64,000 nucleotides of DNA from Erythroxylum novogranatense (taxonomy: Eukaryota; Streptophyta; Magnoliopsida; Malpighiales; Erythroxylaceae), in the NCBI GenBank assembly GCA_029891385.1, contig CM057231.1, positions 62,293,103 to 62,357,102 of the forward strand, written 5' to 3'. Position 1 is the first letter of the stretch, and every line of letters starts with the position of its first letter. The position numbers and the translations under genes are program-made. Positions 1 through 11,631 of this stretch are shown here, piece by piece. The notes under the pieces were generated by a model. The model saw only the letters and a list, made by a program, of their open reading frames with translations. It was not told the DNA's origin and searched no databases.

Positions 1-96
1 GTTTGGGACCCAACATTTTTGGTATCAAAGCAAGAAGAATTACAAGGAAACCACACTCAAGGATGACAGTATTTTGGTAAGAGTTGGATTCCGGAA
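1..96 (+). mobile_element. 3' end of a Ty3/gypsy LTR plus primer-binding site
   Basis: The window opens on an LTR terminus (GGGACCCAACA, about 6-16) followed by TTTTTGGTATCAAAGC, a slightly decayed match to the initiator tRNA-Met primer site (TGGTATCAGAGC). The next ~80 bases match those after the LTR at 15604-19549 (both contain GTTGGATT, CGGAAA and GGGATCCAA), so both belong to one gypsy family. The LTR body lies left of the window. Whether sequence after base 96 is this element's interior or a new junction cannot be settled here. Confidence 0.65.
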
Positions 97-1073
97 ATGG
101 GATCCAAGGAATCAACAGAACTTAGTTTGGTACAGGTTCAACAGGAGGAATCAGCGAAACTCAGTCTGGTTCAGTATAATTCCTCTCAACTTCTGAGGAA
201 AGAAGATTTGAGAATCAGAATGATTGAAAAGGTTCAACCTGTAAATAAGGGGAGTACTTCAATAATTATCAGGGATACATCGAAGAGGTTAGCGAAGGTA
301 TATTTAGAACCTATTTCGATAAATAGTTGTACATGACATCTGTTGAATGAAGATGAAAGGAAATTTTATGAGGCCTTGAGGTATGCTGGAACAAAACCAT
401 ACCCGTAAAATGACCGATCTAGTACTTATTTACCCAATTCTGAGCAAACAAAGGATAAAGGTTGTACGGACCTTGACGAAGGAATCCATGGATATTAATA
501 AGGGGAAGAAGAAACTATACCCAGAAGGCGTAACAGATGATCTGTCAATAGATCAGATTGTTGAAGAAGTACGGAGTATTGATGAAGCATGCTCTATAGA
601 GAGGATGATGATGGGAACCTTCATTTCAACAGCTAGTAGTAGTGCAACAAAGAAAGATAAACATTGTCCAGTGGGGGGAACACTTACAGAAGGGACATTC
701 ACTGAATCCCTTGTGGTGACAATTATGCGTATTAGGCCATTGTCTAATACATCTTCGATTCAAGAAGAAGCCCTACCCCTGCATGGAAGAGAAATGTTAA
801 GACTACCAGCTCCTGATGACTTAGACCTTCCTGAACCCAACCTACCTGTTCAACCTCCTACCTGTTCAACCTCCTACCTTTTAGATTATTGAAGAATATG
901 TTCCATCTTCAGACGCATATGTCACAACAATTGCTTTTGAAGAAGAACAACCGAAGGATGATGACCGACCCACCTCATCTTTTGACTTACAAGCAGAAGT
1001 AATGCACCTACGCAGAGAAGTCAATGAGTTAAAAGAGATGGTGAAAGAATTATTGAAGCGTCATCGATCATAA
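97..1073 (+). pseudogene. Decayed retrotransposon 3' reading frame, Sirevirus env-like tail
   Basis: Three overlapping frames (97-336, 383-892, 891-1073) form one frameshifted coding relic. The last piece runs 60 codons into a TAA at 1071. It is acidic (a run of E, Q, D) and ends in a heptad-like coiled coil with L, V and M spaced by K/E/R, then a basic tail KRHRS. Its position matches the env-like region of Sirevirus (Maximus/SIRE) copia elements: directly before GGGGGAGA polypurine runs and an LTR. The piece at 97-336 is Q/S-rich and may belong instead to the gypsy element at the left edge. I recognise no catalytic domain. No single frame covers the region, so it is dead. Confidence 0.5.
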
Positions 1074-1291
1074 TCATTTTTTATTAATAACAAATAGGGG
1101 GAGAAACGACACGGAGAAATGAAAGGGGGAGAAGAAAATTTTGAACAAGAAAGAAAAAGATAGGGGAGGAAGAGTAAGCAGAAAATGAAGAAGACAAAGT
1201 GAAGATATTTTCTTATTTCTCATCTATATATCGTTTTACAATTTTTCATCTTACTTGTATGATTATTTATTATCATTAAAACGGGGGAGAT
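1074..1291 (+). other. Polypurine-tract region before the 3' LTR
   Basis: Non-coding, purine-dominated stretch with at least three G-runs of polypurine-tract type (AGGGGGAGAAA near 1096, AAGGGGGAGAAG near 1124, ACGGGGGAGA at 1281-1290). The last one abuts the LTR and would prime plus-strand synthesis. Multiple GGGGGAGA tracts between coding end and LTR are a known Sirevirus habit. Confidence 0.65.
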
Positions 1292-2213
1292 TTTTAAATC
1301 AAAATGACTTTACGTAAATGATTTTGATGAAGTACAAATAATGAAAGAAGAAAAACAGACAGAAGCTATTGAAAAGCATACGGAAGTTGAAAAGAAGACG
1401 AAAGCAAAAGCAGACAGAAGTTGAAAAATAGACGAAAGTAAAAACAGACGGAAGTTGAAAAGAAGACGAAAGCAAAAACAGATGGAAGTTGAAAAGCAGA
1501 CGGAAGCAAAAGCAGACGGAAGCAAAAGCAGATGAAAACCAAAAGCAGATGGAAGCAAAAGCAGATGAAAACCAAAAGCAGATGGAAGAAAAAGCAGACG
1601 ATGAAAAGCAGACGGAAGCGAATCGCGTCTGAATCAAGAATCAGTTTAAGTTAGTTACAGAACTCAACTGAATAACCACTTCTTTCAAGAAACAAGATTA
1701 AAGAAGCAAGAAGCAAGAATCAAGAAGCAATTGAAGACGAAGACTATAAATATGAGTCGAAGTCAAAGATTGAAAAAGTTACAAAATTTACAACAAGTTA
1801 CAAAAGCTTACTTGAGAGAAATTATTGTGCGAAACTTAGAGGTATTCTTTTCTGTAACAAAGCTCAAATATCTTTCAGTTTAATTTTGTACAGATAGCCT
1901 GCAGAGGCTAAGTGTGAAAGAATACTAACTGTAAGAGACCTGAAGATGCTCAGAGACAAATAATACTTGTAAAAGTTTAATTACTGTGTCAACTTCTCTT
2001 AACCTTTATCTCTCTTATCTTTCAAAGTTTAGATCTTACTAGTTTTTAAACAAGTTTTCGAAAAACATTTAATAAATTTGATTTTCAGTAGTTCTTGATA
2101 AAAGAACCAGTTTCCTTTAACAAAACGTTTTTTGAAGGATTTTCAGTAAGGGGAAAAACACAATTCAACCCCCCTTCTTGTGCATTTATACATCATATAA
2201 TATCATTGTATCA
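1292..2213 (+). mobile_element. Sirevirus-type copia 3' LTR
   Basis: Starts just after the polypurine tract; TTTTAAATCAAAATGAC is a decayed form of the TGTTAAGTCAAAATGAC start seen intact, in reverse, at 12693. It contains a TATA-like CTATAAATATGAG near 1743 and a pyrimidine-rich end with CCCCCCTTCTTGTG near 2170, typical of Sirevirus LTRs. The end at about 2213 is placed on the last plausible CA and is uncertain by tens of bases. Two more copies of the family lie in the window, at 11632-12693 and from 63085, both on the minus strand. Confidence 0.7.
1378..1622 (+). repeat. Degenerate AAAGCAGACGGAAG minisatellite in the LTR
   Basis: About 245 bases of imperfect 12-15-base units built from GAAGTTGAAAAG, GACGAAAGC and AAAAGCAGACGGAAG. 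It lies in the U3 part of the Sirevirus LTR. The reverse complement occupies the same place in the minus-strand LTR at about 12340-12640, so it is a family trait. Long Phe/Ser-rich frames on the opposite strand are by-products. Confidence 0.85.
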
Positions 2214-2449
2214 TCTAGAGGATCAAATTTAGACCAGAAGATGTTCTGGCCAAACTAAGACGAAGTGCGGAGAGAAAAGCGAGACGAAGTATGAGGAGCA
2301 AAATCAGATGAAGCGTACGTAGTTCGAAAAAAGACAAATGCAAAAAATATATAATTGTATTTAGGGTTGGATGATTTGCAAAAAACATCCAGTAAACATT
2401 TTTGTTGCTTATCTACTGGTAGGTTTTCCAGTAGAGCAAAACGACAAAA
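2214..2449. repeat. Purine-rich minisatellite fragment and flank
   Basis: 2255-2335 carries ACGAAGTGCGGAGAGAAAAG-like units related to the array at 4081-5560. The rest (2336-2449) shows no feature I recognise. Confidence 0.45.
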
Positions 2450-2678
2450 TCAGATAACGCGGAAGTTGGTTTCTTGAAATGCCTGCTGTATTAGAGCTTC
2501 AACCTCCGATGGCAACCTTTTTATTTGTTCCAGAGCTTGAGGAAGATTACTGATTATCTCCTGTCTTTTTGGGTGCCACAATTTTTTGGTATAGCTTGTC
2601 AAGTTTCTTGTAACACTCTGCAATCTGTTTTATTCTTTCTCTGGGATCCGCGTAACTTCGCTGTTCTGGGGAATCCAT
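2450..2678 (-). pseudogene. Small hypothetical ORF pair, unknown
   Basis: On the minus strand an ATG at 2676-2678 opens a 43-codon frame (MDSPEQRSYADPRE...) ending at TAA 2547-2549. It is followed at once, in another frame, by 30 codons (2542-2450, from PQALEQIKRL to a TGA). Both halves are charged, helix-forming and rich in K, E, Q, I and L, as though one coiled-coil protein of about 75 residues had suffered a frameshift. I do not recognise the family. It could be a captured host fragment, part of an unseen element, or chance. There is no neighbouring operon-like context or clear promoter. Confidence 0.3.
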
Positions 2679-3352
2679 ATTTCTGTGAAATAATAGACAA
2701 TTCCAGAAAACTGATCAGGTAATATATATTATTGTTACCATCTACGTGTTGGAAGATAATTTTTACACCAATACCTGTAATAAAATCAGTAAAATTAATC
2801 TAACGAACTGTAGATGATTTATTATGTGATTGCTTATTATAAAAACTAATTATAGCTTGGCAATGTGAGGTTGGAGACAACAGTAAGGCGAATGGTGGTT
2901 TACCTTAGCAGTGGAAGAATGCAGGAAAAAATGAGGACAGAACGTATAAATAACATGGATCGTAAAGATAAAGAAAGGATTTTGTTGAAATTATAATATA
3001 AAAATTTGGGATAAAAAAAGTAACGAAGAAAAGAATTGCTCATTGAACTGAAAGCTTACTCTTTGCTTGTTGAAATATAAGACATAACTTTGACAGTTGT
3101 TATCTTCTTGGAATGGAGGATGTGATGGATTTAGGTTAAACAAGAAGAAGGCAAAAGAAGAGGGTAGGAATTGTTTGATTGAAGTTAGGAGGAGAAACGT
3201 TTCAAAGTTTAAATATAGAGGTATCAGCGGACTGTCTGGCAGTGGAGAAATATAATCGTGTAATAAAAAATTAAAGTTGAAGAGCTCCACTGTATTAAAT
3301 GAGGGGCAGTACTGGAAGATGATTAATGTATAGAGAAAAGGAAGACATCTTA
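2679..3352. other. No recognisable feature
   Basis: AT-rich sequence. Several open frames on the minus strand near 2991-3410 are low-complexity and show no domain. It is the insertion target of the SINE that follows. Confidence 0.4.
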
Positions 3353-3580
3353 ATGTTGGGTTTTTTTTAAAAACCCAAGGGGTGTGGTTGAGTGGAAGGG
3401 ACTCATCCATCTTTAACCAAAGGTCAGGGGTTCGATTCTTGGCTTTGGGTATGGAGCAGCCTTAAATCCTTGGGCCAGCTGTCCCACCATGTGAGGTGCC
3501 TACAAACTAGCGAGGGGATTAGTCACTGGGTCCGCCGATCGATACCCTGGTCAGAGACCAAAAAAAAAATGTTGGGTTTT
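3353..3580 (+). mobile_element. tRNA-derived SINE with 12-bp target-site duplication
   Basis: Flanked by direct repeats ATGTTGGGTTTT (3353-3364 and 3569-3580). The body, about 3365-3568, has a pol III promoter: A box GTGTGGTTGAGTGG (about 3382-3395) and B box GGTTCGATTCT (3429-3439), spaced as in tRNA genes. It ends in a short A-run before the second repeat. The body of about 200 bases is normal for plant SINEs. It is not a tRNA gene, because there is no cloverleaf beyond the boxes. The family cannot be named without a library search. Confidence 0.85.
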
Positions 3581-4080
3581 GAATAATAAACTGGGCTGTA
3601 TTAAATGATGACTGCTGCATTAAAAAGGTTAAAGAGAAGCGGATGTACAAGGCATCTAATCTGTAAGCGTTTGTTATATTTCATTAGTGATTCGAAAAAT
3701 GACAAACTTTTTCGGTATAATTATTTTATTAATCATTATCATGTTTCTTTAATAATAATAAGTGTAATTAATAAATGACAATAAAATAAACACCGACGAA
3801 GAATTCGACAAAACAAGTTGCCTTTTAATCGAAAGTGGGCACGGTGCGCCGAAAAGAAAAGTCGACTAAATAAATGATTCCATATTTAAGGCGAAGCAAT
3901 TGAAACGTTGAGAAGGAAGATGGAGCAATTGGAAATCGTACGTTTCTAATCAATGTTTAGGTCTCACAATCATCATTAATTTTAAGAAGGGTTAGTTAAT
4001 TCGTTTACTCCAAGAAGGATTATGGAATTGGTAAGTGAAATTTAATGTGACTTGAAAATGACATCAACTCAACTAATTTA
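3581..4080. other. No recognisable feature
   Basis: AT-rich, without a credible reading frame. A short GC-rich hairpin (GCACGGTGC, near 3839) is present. It might be a Helitron end hairpin but lacks an adjacent CTRR terminus in the right orientation. Confidence 0.35.
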
Positions 4081-5560
4081 AATAAAGAACAACAAGACGA
4101 AGCGCAAAGACAAAAATAAGAGGAAGCCGAGAAGCAAAAATAAGTATAGTGAACTAATTCATTAATTAATTAATTGAAACGATAAATAGCTTTATATAAG
4201 CGCAGAGGCAAAAGTAAGACATAGTGCACAGATAAAAGTAAGTCAAAAGTAAGGCGAAGTGGGTAGGCAAAAGCGAGAAGAAAATATTAGAAAGTGATGA
4301 ACTATATTGGTAAGGCTGAAGAAAAGTAAGACGAAGAGAAGATGAGGTCAACCAGCGAAAGCGAAACCGAGACGGAATCAAAAGTCAAACTAAGATGAAA
4401 GGAAAGTCAAACTAAGATGAAGCACAGGGAGAAAAGTAAGACGATGTACAAATGTGAAAGTAAGACGAAGTGGAGAGGCGAAAGTAAGACGAGAGTAGAT
4501 ATAATGGAATTTTTGACAATAATAAAAATAAAAAACACGAATATATGAATGAAGTTGAATAATAATAATGATAATAAAAACGAATTGAATTATCATGATT
4601 AAAATAAATTAAAATTGATTTTCCAGATAATAATAATATTAGAACGTGATGAACCGTATTGGTAAGGGTGAGGAAAACTAAGATGAACAGAGAATCAGAG
4701 GAAGCAGTGAAAGCGAAAGTTAGACGGAACCAAAAGTCAAACTAAGACGAAACGCGGAGACAGAAGTAAGATAATGTGCAAAGGCAGAAGTAAGACAAAA
4801 TATGTCTTTGTTATATTTGTGGTTTCTTAAACACTTATATATGAAGTGCGGATAGAAAAGTCAGACAAGTCCAAAGGCAAAAGTAAGACGAAGCGAAGAG
4901 GCAAAAATAAGACAAAGCGTGTGCAATGCCAAAAATAAGACGAAGCGGTTATATGAAGATAATAATTATATGAATAAAAAAAATATGCAATGAAATGTTA
5001 TTATGATTATATATGTAAATATAATAAGAAATATATATATTAGTGATTCTTATTATTTAATACATTAATGTAAATAGTATTATTCCTATTAGGTATAATA
5101 CAATTTTTGCAATAATAAAATAAAGAAAAGATAATTGTTATATCAATAAAAACAAATATGTGATGAACCGTTATTATGATTATATAAAAAACACGAATAT
5201 ATGAACGAAGTTGAATAATAAAAATGAATTTACTCATCATGATAAAAATAAATAGAAATTGATTTTGCAAATAACAATAACATTAGAAAGTGATGAACCA
5301 TATTGGTAAGGGTAAAGAAAACTAAGACAAATAGAAAATGAGACAAAGCAGGGAAAGCAAAAGTGGGAAGGAAGCAGCAGTCAAACTAAGACAAAGTACA
5401 GAGGCAAACGTAAAACGAGTTGCAAAGGCAACAGTAAGACGAAGCGGAGAGACAACAATAAGACGAATCGCGGAGAGAAAAGTAAGACAAAGTGGAAAGA
5501 CAAAGATAAGAAGATATTTAAAACAAACAATTCAAAATGAAACTTTAAACCAGAGGTAGA
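4081..5560 (+). repeat. AAGTAAGACGAAG minisatellite with a higher-order repeat
   Basis: Dense degenerate units of the type GCGGAGAGACAAAAGTAAGACGAA, about 14-24 bases long. Three larger blocks begin with TAGAAAGTGATGAACCATAT or close variants (about 4288, 4640 and 5284). The two later blocks are preceded by a similar AT-rich spacer (about 4528-4640 and 5170-5284) containing AACACGAATATATGAA. The array lies just beyond the 3' end of the Helitron RPA gene and may sit inside that Helitron's 3' flank. The reverse complement of the unit fills 20100-20640. Confidence 0.8.
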
Positions 5561-5642
5561 TTAACTTGTAAATCGTCTGAAATCATTGAAAAGACACCAC
5601 AATCTGATATTAAAAGTTCATAAGAATTTGGGTTTTTTCCTA

Positions 5643-7983
5643 TTACGACGAGTGTCTGTAGTGGATTGTGCGTCTGATTGTGGAGTACATTCTGATCGAC
5701 TTATCCATTTGTGATGGCGAGTTGTATTCAGCATCGGAGAATCTTTTTTCAAGGCATTGTTTAGCTGATGAAGAAGATTCATGATTTTTTTTCTGAAAAT
5801 ATCAGAAATCAGCATATATTAAGCAAGTGATATAAGGGGAGATCACTGCAAACTAAATGGAACATACAGAAATAATAAAAGATGATGTTATAGGTAAAAT
5901 CAAAATCAAGGAGGAATAAAAAGGACCTGAGATGGGTGAAAGTGAAGCCTGTTGTAGTTCATGAGCATCAATTTTGTGGCAGTAAACAACAGTAAATCGT
6001 TGCACGCCATCTGAAGACTGAGTGTTTGCTGGCTTCACATGGAGAAGAAAGGTATCAGTTTTCAATTGTGCATGCAGTTTCTCTAACGGGAAATCCATGT
6101 TCTTATAACGGAAAACAAAAAATCTCCATTGTTAGTGGAATAAGTACATGAAGATATTTGGGGCTGATTAAATTGGAAATGTAGATGAAAGAAGGAAGGT
6201 AAACTATAACCTTATTGTAATATTTCATAGTCTCAACGGTGGTGAAGTTTAATAGTTTCTCAGCGAGGTCGCCGAAAATGGAAGCCGTGACAGTTCCGGT
6301 ATCGTCGGTCAAATCCATGTCATATCGGCACCTGTACAATAAAGTAAAAATAGTAAAAAAGGAAGAGTGTGGACGAAAAAGAAGTACAGGTGACATGGAA
6401 GTAAAAAAGTGATGTCAAAATTTCGAAATGCACACAGAAGGAATAAGCAACAAATGGAAGATTGCAAATAAAAGGCAGAAACCTTGGCTCTGCTATTCGT
6501 TTTCTCTACAGTAATTACAAGTGAAGAGAACTCCACATGCAGCAGCTATAGACCGGAAGCATTTGTTGCATGCCATATACCAGAATTTTTGCAAAATGTG
6601 CTGAAAGGAAATTTTGGCTTCAATCCATGATATCTAGGGAAAAACAGATAAGAACGTTCAGAGGAAGAAGTTTTAAATTCCATATCTCACTGGAATATGC
6701 AGATGGGATTACCTTGGGGGTAGAATCTAGAGACATGATCTTCGTGATATTTTGGCGAGATCCAGAAGATATATTAGGATTATATCTGAAGTAAGATCGT
6801 CCATTGATGAGGTTTGTGATCTCGCTGTTATTTCGTTGTGCCCTGTAACATAATAATTATATAGGTGAAAATATAAAGAAATTTTAAAATTCATTTATAA
6901 TTTGTAACGAAATATTAGAAACGTTGTAAGTAACGTAATGGATTACCAATTTTTCATATGCATAACTTCGTGTATCGGTGGGTCAACGAGGATTGCTGAG
7001 TCGAACCACGTTGACAATGCAACACCTAAAATTTGAAAATGAATGTTTAAGATAGAATAAAAAGGCACAGAGTAAGATGTGTTATTATGAGGAAGGAAAA
7101 AATACCGTTAAAGAAATTGACTTTCAGCCTTGTACAAACAATAACTGGATGAGAGTGACGTGATTCCGTAATCTGCTGGTCCTCATTCTCAACAAAAGAA
7201 TTCCAAAGCGATAGTATGACTATTTGTTGCCTAATAAAAAACAAGAGATTACGGAAAAATGTTAATTTTGTTTACCTTTAACGCAAAATATTAACAAAGA
7301 TACAGAACGAGAATTACTCTTTATTCATGATAACAAATTTTTGTACAGTTGAAACTTTTCCGTCTTTGATGATTTCTTTTTTTTCCAACACTTCAACGAC
7401 GATGGCTAAAATATCTATCACATGTTCAAGATTAATGTAATCAGTAACAAAAAAGTTTATTGAAGACTGTATGAATAAATATATTAAACATCTAAGCAAC
7501 ATATTTTTTCTTATCGTCCACATAATCCATAAGACTTTGGAAAGGCGTGAAGTTGAATTTCATAGGGATGATTGCATCGTCTTGTGTCATAGGCTCGATG
7601 ACCGTGCGACTCATGATAATCCACTGTATCTTCAAATTTTTGGTTTGGTACAGAGGGGGAATTGATTTGAAAATCGCATTAGAAATGATATATTTCTGAC
7701 ACGGCTGTAAGATGTCCCCAATTCTTTGGATATCATTGTTGAATGTGATACCCTCAACTTGCGATCCCTGTTAGTTATGAAGGAATTATCGATAGGTAAG
7801 TTGATAAAATGTAAAAGGAAGAAAGTGTAATTGATATACCTCAGGATCGCAGAAGATAAACTTTTGTCTTTTAGTCAGTGTATTAACCGAAGCGACGACT
7901 TGTTGTTTTCCTTAGACTATGACTTCACAAGACCATGATTGCGCTCCAGGGAAAATATGCTTCATCAATAAACGGTTATCCAT
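5643..7983 (-). pseudogene. Helitron RPA1-like single-strand DNA-binding protein gene, 10 exons
   Basis: A spliced gene on the minus strand. Exons read by GT-AG logic: 7983-7840, 7767-7501, 7466-7318, 7230-7106, 7025-6947, 6842-6713, 6600-6483, 6331-6211, 6101-5927 and 5792-5643. The start is MDNRLLMKHIFPG. Exon 2 holds the first OB-fold (EGITFNNDIQRIGD). Exons 3-4 give a second (VVEVLEKKEIIKDG, then SLWNSFVENE). Exon 7 carries a C-x2-C ... C-x2-C zinc motif. Exon 8 has DDTGTVTASIFGDLAEKLL, the RPA70 C-terminal OB signature. The tail is basic (KRFSDAEYNSPSQMDKS). Such proteins are thought to bind the single strand released during rolling-circle transposition. Decay: in-frame TAA at 7912-7914, TAG at 6493-6495, and a slip in the A8 run at the start of the last exon. 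Splice sites are inferred; the GTTGCT donor after 7501 is weak. Confidence 0.85.
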
Positions 7984-8151
7984 ACTAAAAGAAAATGTTC
8001 GATGGTCAAGCAAAGACAAATAATTATTCATATAAAATTGAATTATGTGAATTGAGAAAATAAACAAGTTATATACCTTTAAGGAAATTTGATGTTTTAT
8101 AATTTGACTAATTGAAAAATTTCACGAAAAACAATATTCCTTGTTTTTTTT

Positions 8152-10209
8152 TTAGTCTGAAGATTGTAAAGTTCCAAGAATAATAAGAACTTTAACTGAT
8201 TCAGGACTTCGAGCCCTTGACAGAGCCACATATAGTTGTCTATGTAAGAATACAGGTTGACGGAGATAAATTCCTACATGATCAAGTGTTTGACCTTGGG
8301 ATTTGTTTATGGTAATTGCAAAACACAGACGAATTGGAAATTGTGTTCTGATGAAAGGAATTCCATTTTTTTTTCTCCGAAGATTGTAAAGGAATCTTAG
8401 GTATAAAAATGAATTTTTCTTTGTGAGGATCAAAAACAATTTCAGCTGAAATTGTATAATCTTTTAGTTGTCTGCATATCAACCTTGTTCCATTGCATAA
8501 TCCCTCAGCTGGATTTAAATTTCTCAGAAGCATAATTGGAGAGCCTTCTTTCAGCATAACCAAATAGGAGGTAGGCCTTTAGGGTTCAAAGAATTGAGGA
8601 AATCTTGATAATCAGCTTGATGTCTACGATCAACCATCTTTTCAAAACTCACATATGAATGCAAATTTCCTGCTAATTTTTGAATCATGATGTCATTAAT
8701 TTCATCAACATAACTATTTGTTGGACATAGCATGGATCTGTTTATCATCTGATATGGGTCGGATGAATATAAGCTTAGGTCAGGGAAGACGTTTTCCAAT
8801 AACCTAGTGAGGATAATTGTATATTAGGAAAGTGTAATAGTAATCGGAAAAAAGATTAGCATGTTGCTTAATGAAAAAAGAACTGACCTATTAACAGATT
8901 CATCCTTGTTGTCATAAGGAATAATGAGTTCATTTGGTAAGTATATTTGATCTTGTTCATCCATTGGCTCAGTGCCTTCTCCAACCCGCAATAAGAAATC
9001 ACAAAAAATTAGATTTGAGATAGCTCTCATATTTGTCGTTAAACAGAATTTAGAGATGTGGGGCCAGAGATGTGAATTTAGAAGACTTGAATCAATGAGT
9101 TGTTGTTTCGTTGCTTGGTGAATAACTGGCAATGTTTGGCGAAAGTCGCCACCAAATACAATAATTTTACCTCTAAAAGGCTGATCAGAGTTCATTATAT
9201 CTTGAAGTAAGCTGTGAAATGCTTTGATGGCTTCTCGTTTTGCCATGGAAGCCTCGTCCAATAAAATAAGGCTAGATTCAAATATCAATTTTGCAATACT
9301 GCTCTGTTTGCTCAACTGACAAACTTTTTGCTTTGAGAAATCAAGTGGGATTTTAAATCTTGAGTGAGTTGTCCTACCCCCTGGAAGAATTGAGGCAGCA
9401 ACGCCTGATGTGGTGACTGCAATTGCAATATGTTCTTGTGATCGTAAATTTGCAAGAAGAGCTCGGTATAAGAAAGTTTTTCCTGTTCCCCCAGGACCAT
9501 CGATAAAATAACTTGCATTCGTTGAAGTGAGAACTGAATTCATTATTAAATCAAATATGTTCTTTTGCTCGATGTTCAATTTTGATTCTAATAAGAGGTC
9601 TTCTTCATCAATCTCTATATTCATCTCACTTTCTACTTCCTTAGTCCAGTCTTTGGCGGTGTCGATCTGAAACTCATGTTCAGTGAAATGATAATCAGCA
9701 AAGCTTTTTCCCATTTGTTCTAGAGATTTATTGATATCTTGAAGAGTCATTTTTGTAATATCATCAGATGTATATGTATTATAGGAAGAATAAGCATACA
9801 GGTAGTCAGAACAGAGGTCATCTATGAAAGTTTCCCAGAGTTCCTTAGGATTTGCGGGCGAACAATAGAACAAGAGTGTAGCAAATAACATTCTGAGGGA
9901 TGTTGGCATTTGAAATATCACAGCTTCGTGAAGTGTTTGTTGTATGTAAGAGTCAGATGCTAGCACTCCTAATTGTAGTGCAACATCTCTGAAAGAGTTC
10001 ATCTTTTGACCATCAATAGTTAACAAGTGGTCAAACGATATTGGTCCTCTAACATTTGTGAGCAATAATCTCAAGTAATACCTTTCTCCTTCTTGAGGGT
10101 CAACAGTAACTAATCGTCCTATGACTTTTCTTTGCTTTCTTTCTGACCATGTTTTTGTTTTTTGATTCCAAACAAAATGTTGCGAAAATCCATATCTGAG
10201 ACATTTCAT
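8152..10209 (-). pseudogene. Helitron Rep-helicase gene, PIF1-type helicase part
   Basis: C-terminal half of the Helitron protein, a 5'-3' SF1B helicase of the PIF1/RRM3 family. The longest frame (10209-8824) has Walker A GPGGTGKT (about 9498-9475), Walker B LILLDEAS (near 9270-9247) and a motif III-like VFGGDFRQTLPVI. An 84-base intron (8804-8887, AG|GTCAGT...CTAG|G) joins it to the last exon. The exon ends with the conserved run [19 protein letters not shown] (motif V region) and LYVALSRA (motif VI), stopping at TAA 8152-8154. Damage: a frameshift near 8568, a slip in the poly-T tract near 8366-8374, and frame changes near 10200 and 10260 at the join to the Rep part. The helicase would unwind DNA for rolling-circle transfer. 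Confidence 0.9.
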
Positions 10210-10250
10210 TTACTGCACCTTTTGATTTGTTGAATTGGTCTAAAAATTCA

Positions 10251-11631
10251 TCAACATTGTTTTAGAAAGTCAATATTTCTTAATAAATAAGACAAATTAG
10301 CATCTTTTGCAAAGGAAGCAGATTGTTGATCCGGGAGGTGAACTTGCGATATATAGATCGATGGATTAATCTCTTGAGTGAAATTCATATATCGCCATAA
10401 AGCTTGAGGTGAAATCCAACGCCTTCTTGAAATTAGTGATTTCGTCAATATTAGGCGTGGTTTCTTGGTCGTTGGCGCTAAAGTTCACAAGGTCGTGGCC
10501 CTTAAATACATATTTGTATAAGTATTTAACAAGCTTCACAGTGGAATATATTTCAACAATAATGTGGCAATCAAGTAACATCAGAAGGTACGGGTTATGA
10601 GGAACCACCCACCTATTATCAACCTGATGTTTGGAAAATTTAACTTTTCTTCCATTTTCTCTGCGTCTATAGTACGGATAACTGTCTTCACCATGGATAG
10701 TGAAAGGAGTAAAATCCTTGGGATAATGACTTTTGCATACACCATTTCTCATGTAAGGGCACTGTTTGTTCATAAAACCACAAGGACCGTGGATCATATG
10801 CTTAATGACAAAAGAATATAACCTGGAGTTGTGATCAGGATTAGGTATTTCAGCTGATATGATATGATCATAGGAATCTGGATTCAACAACTTAAATTGT
10901 GGGTGAAGTATTAGCAGCAAATGAGCATGAGGGAATCCACGCTTTTGAAATTCAATAACGTAAACAAATGCAACAACATCTTCGAGAATTCCTTTTTTGA
11001 TCAACTCATGTTTTAGAATTTCAAATTTCACACTGAACACTCTGGACAATAAATTTGGTCTGTCTTGTGCTTTTTTGTGGAATTTTAGATTCTCTTGTAT
11101 TTCTTTCCACATAGGGTTGCAAGTCATAGTGAGGAAAATATCTGGTTTGCCATATTTTTGCACTAGAACCATTGCATCGAGATAACGCCATTTCATGTCC
11201 CTTAGGTCGCCGATAAACGAAGCTGGGAGGACAACTCGCTAGCCAATTGTAGAAGCTTCAGTTTGACCAACATTAACGCTATCTAAAACACCTTGTAAAA
11301 TTTCTGATCGTATCTCATTTTGTTTTTTCCTATGGAAGTCAAGCCGTGATGTTTCAATCTTTATATAAGAACCAAAAACGAATTGTTGTAGTAGTCTTAA
11401 GTTGTGGAGAAGCATGGATTCGTCACAACTTCTCATTTGAAGTCGATAGCAGTAATACTCTCTGGCAGATACTAGACCATGTTTAGAGTTCGCTTCTTGA
11501 GTAACTAGTAATAGTAAGAAAAAAATGATATATTAATTTGCGTAATTAGACAATATTTGGGAAACAATGGAATAAGCAGACAACTAACCTATGTTTTCGA
11601 GAGCAAATAATTCAGCTGGTTCAGTAAAAGT
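10251..11631 (-). pseudogene. Helitron Rep (HUH endonuclease) part
   Basis: Helitron_like_N/Rep region on the minus strand, from the LTR junction at 11631 down to 10251. It includes an 84-base intron (11505-11588) and the conserved LLQQFVFGSYIKIETSRLDF and KYGKPDIFLTMTCNPMW blocks. The metal-binding HUH motif is HAH (10929-10921, in RGFPHAHLLLIL). The catalytic tyrosine motif is KYLYKYVFK, with tyrosines four positions apart (about 10524-10510), as in the two-tyrosine Helitron Rep. A PC...C cysteine cluster (GPCGFMNKQCPYMRNGVC) lies between them. Rep nicks and joins strands at the element's ends. Damage: one TAG at about 11239-11241 where related proteins read K or R, and a frameshift near 10427-10440. 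The active-site residues survive. Confidence 0.9.

Noticed and set aside
1299..1637. Long minus-strand frames rich in Phe, Ser and Cys
   Set aside because: They are read-through of the GAAGCAAAAGCAGAC minisatellite in an LTR; the repeat lacks stops in several frames.
3381..3440. Possible tRNA gene (A and B boxes)
   Set aside because: No acceptor stem or anticodon arm; the TSD and A-rich tail mark a SINE.
3835..3850. GCACGGTGC hairpin as the Helitron 3' terminal hairpin
   Set aside because: The stem is only four pairs and no CTRR followed by T lies at the right distance on the minus strand.
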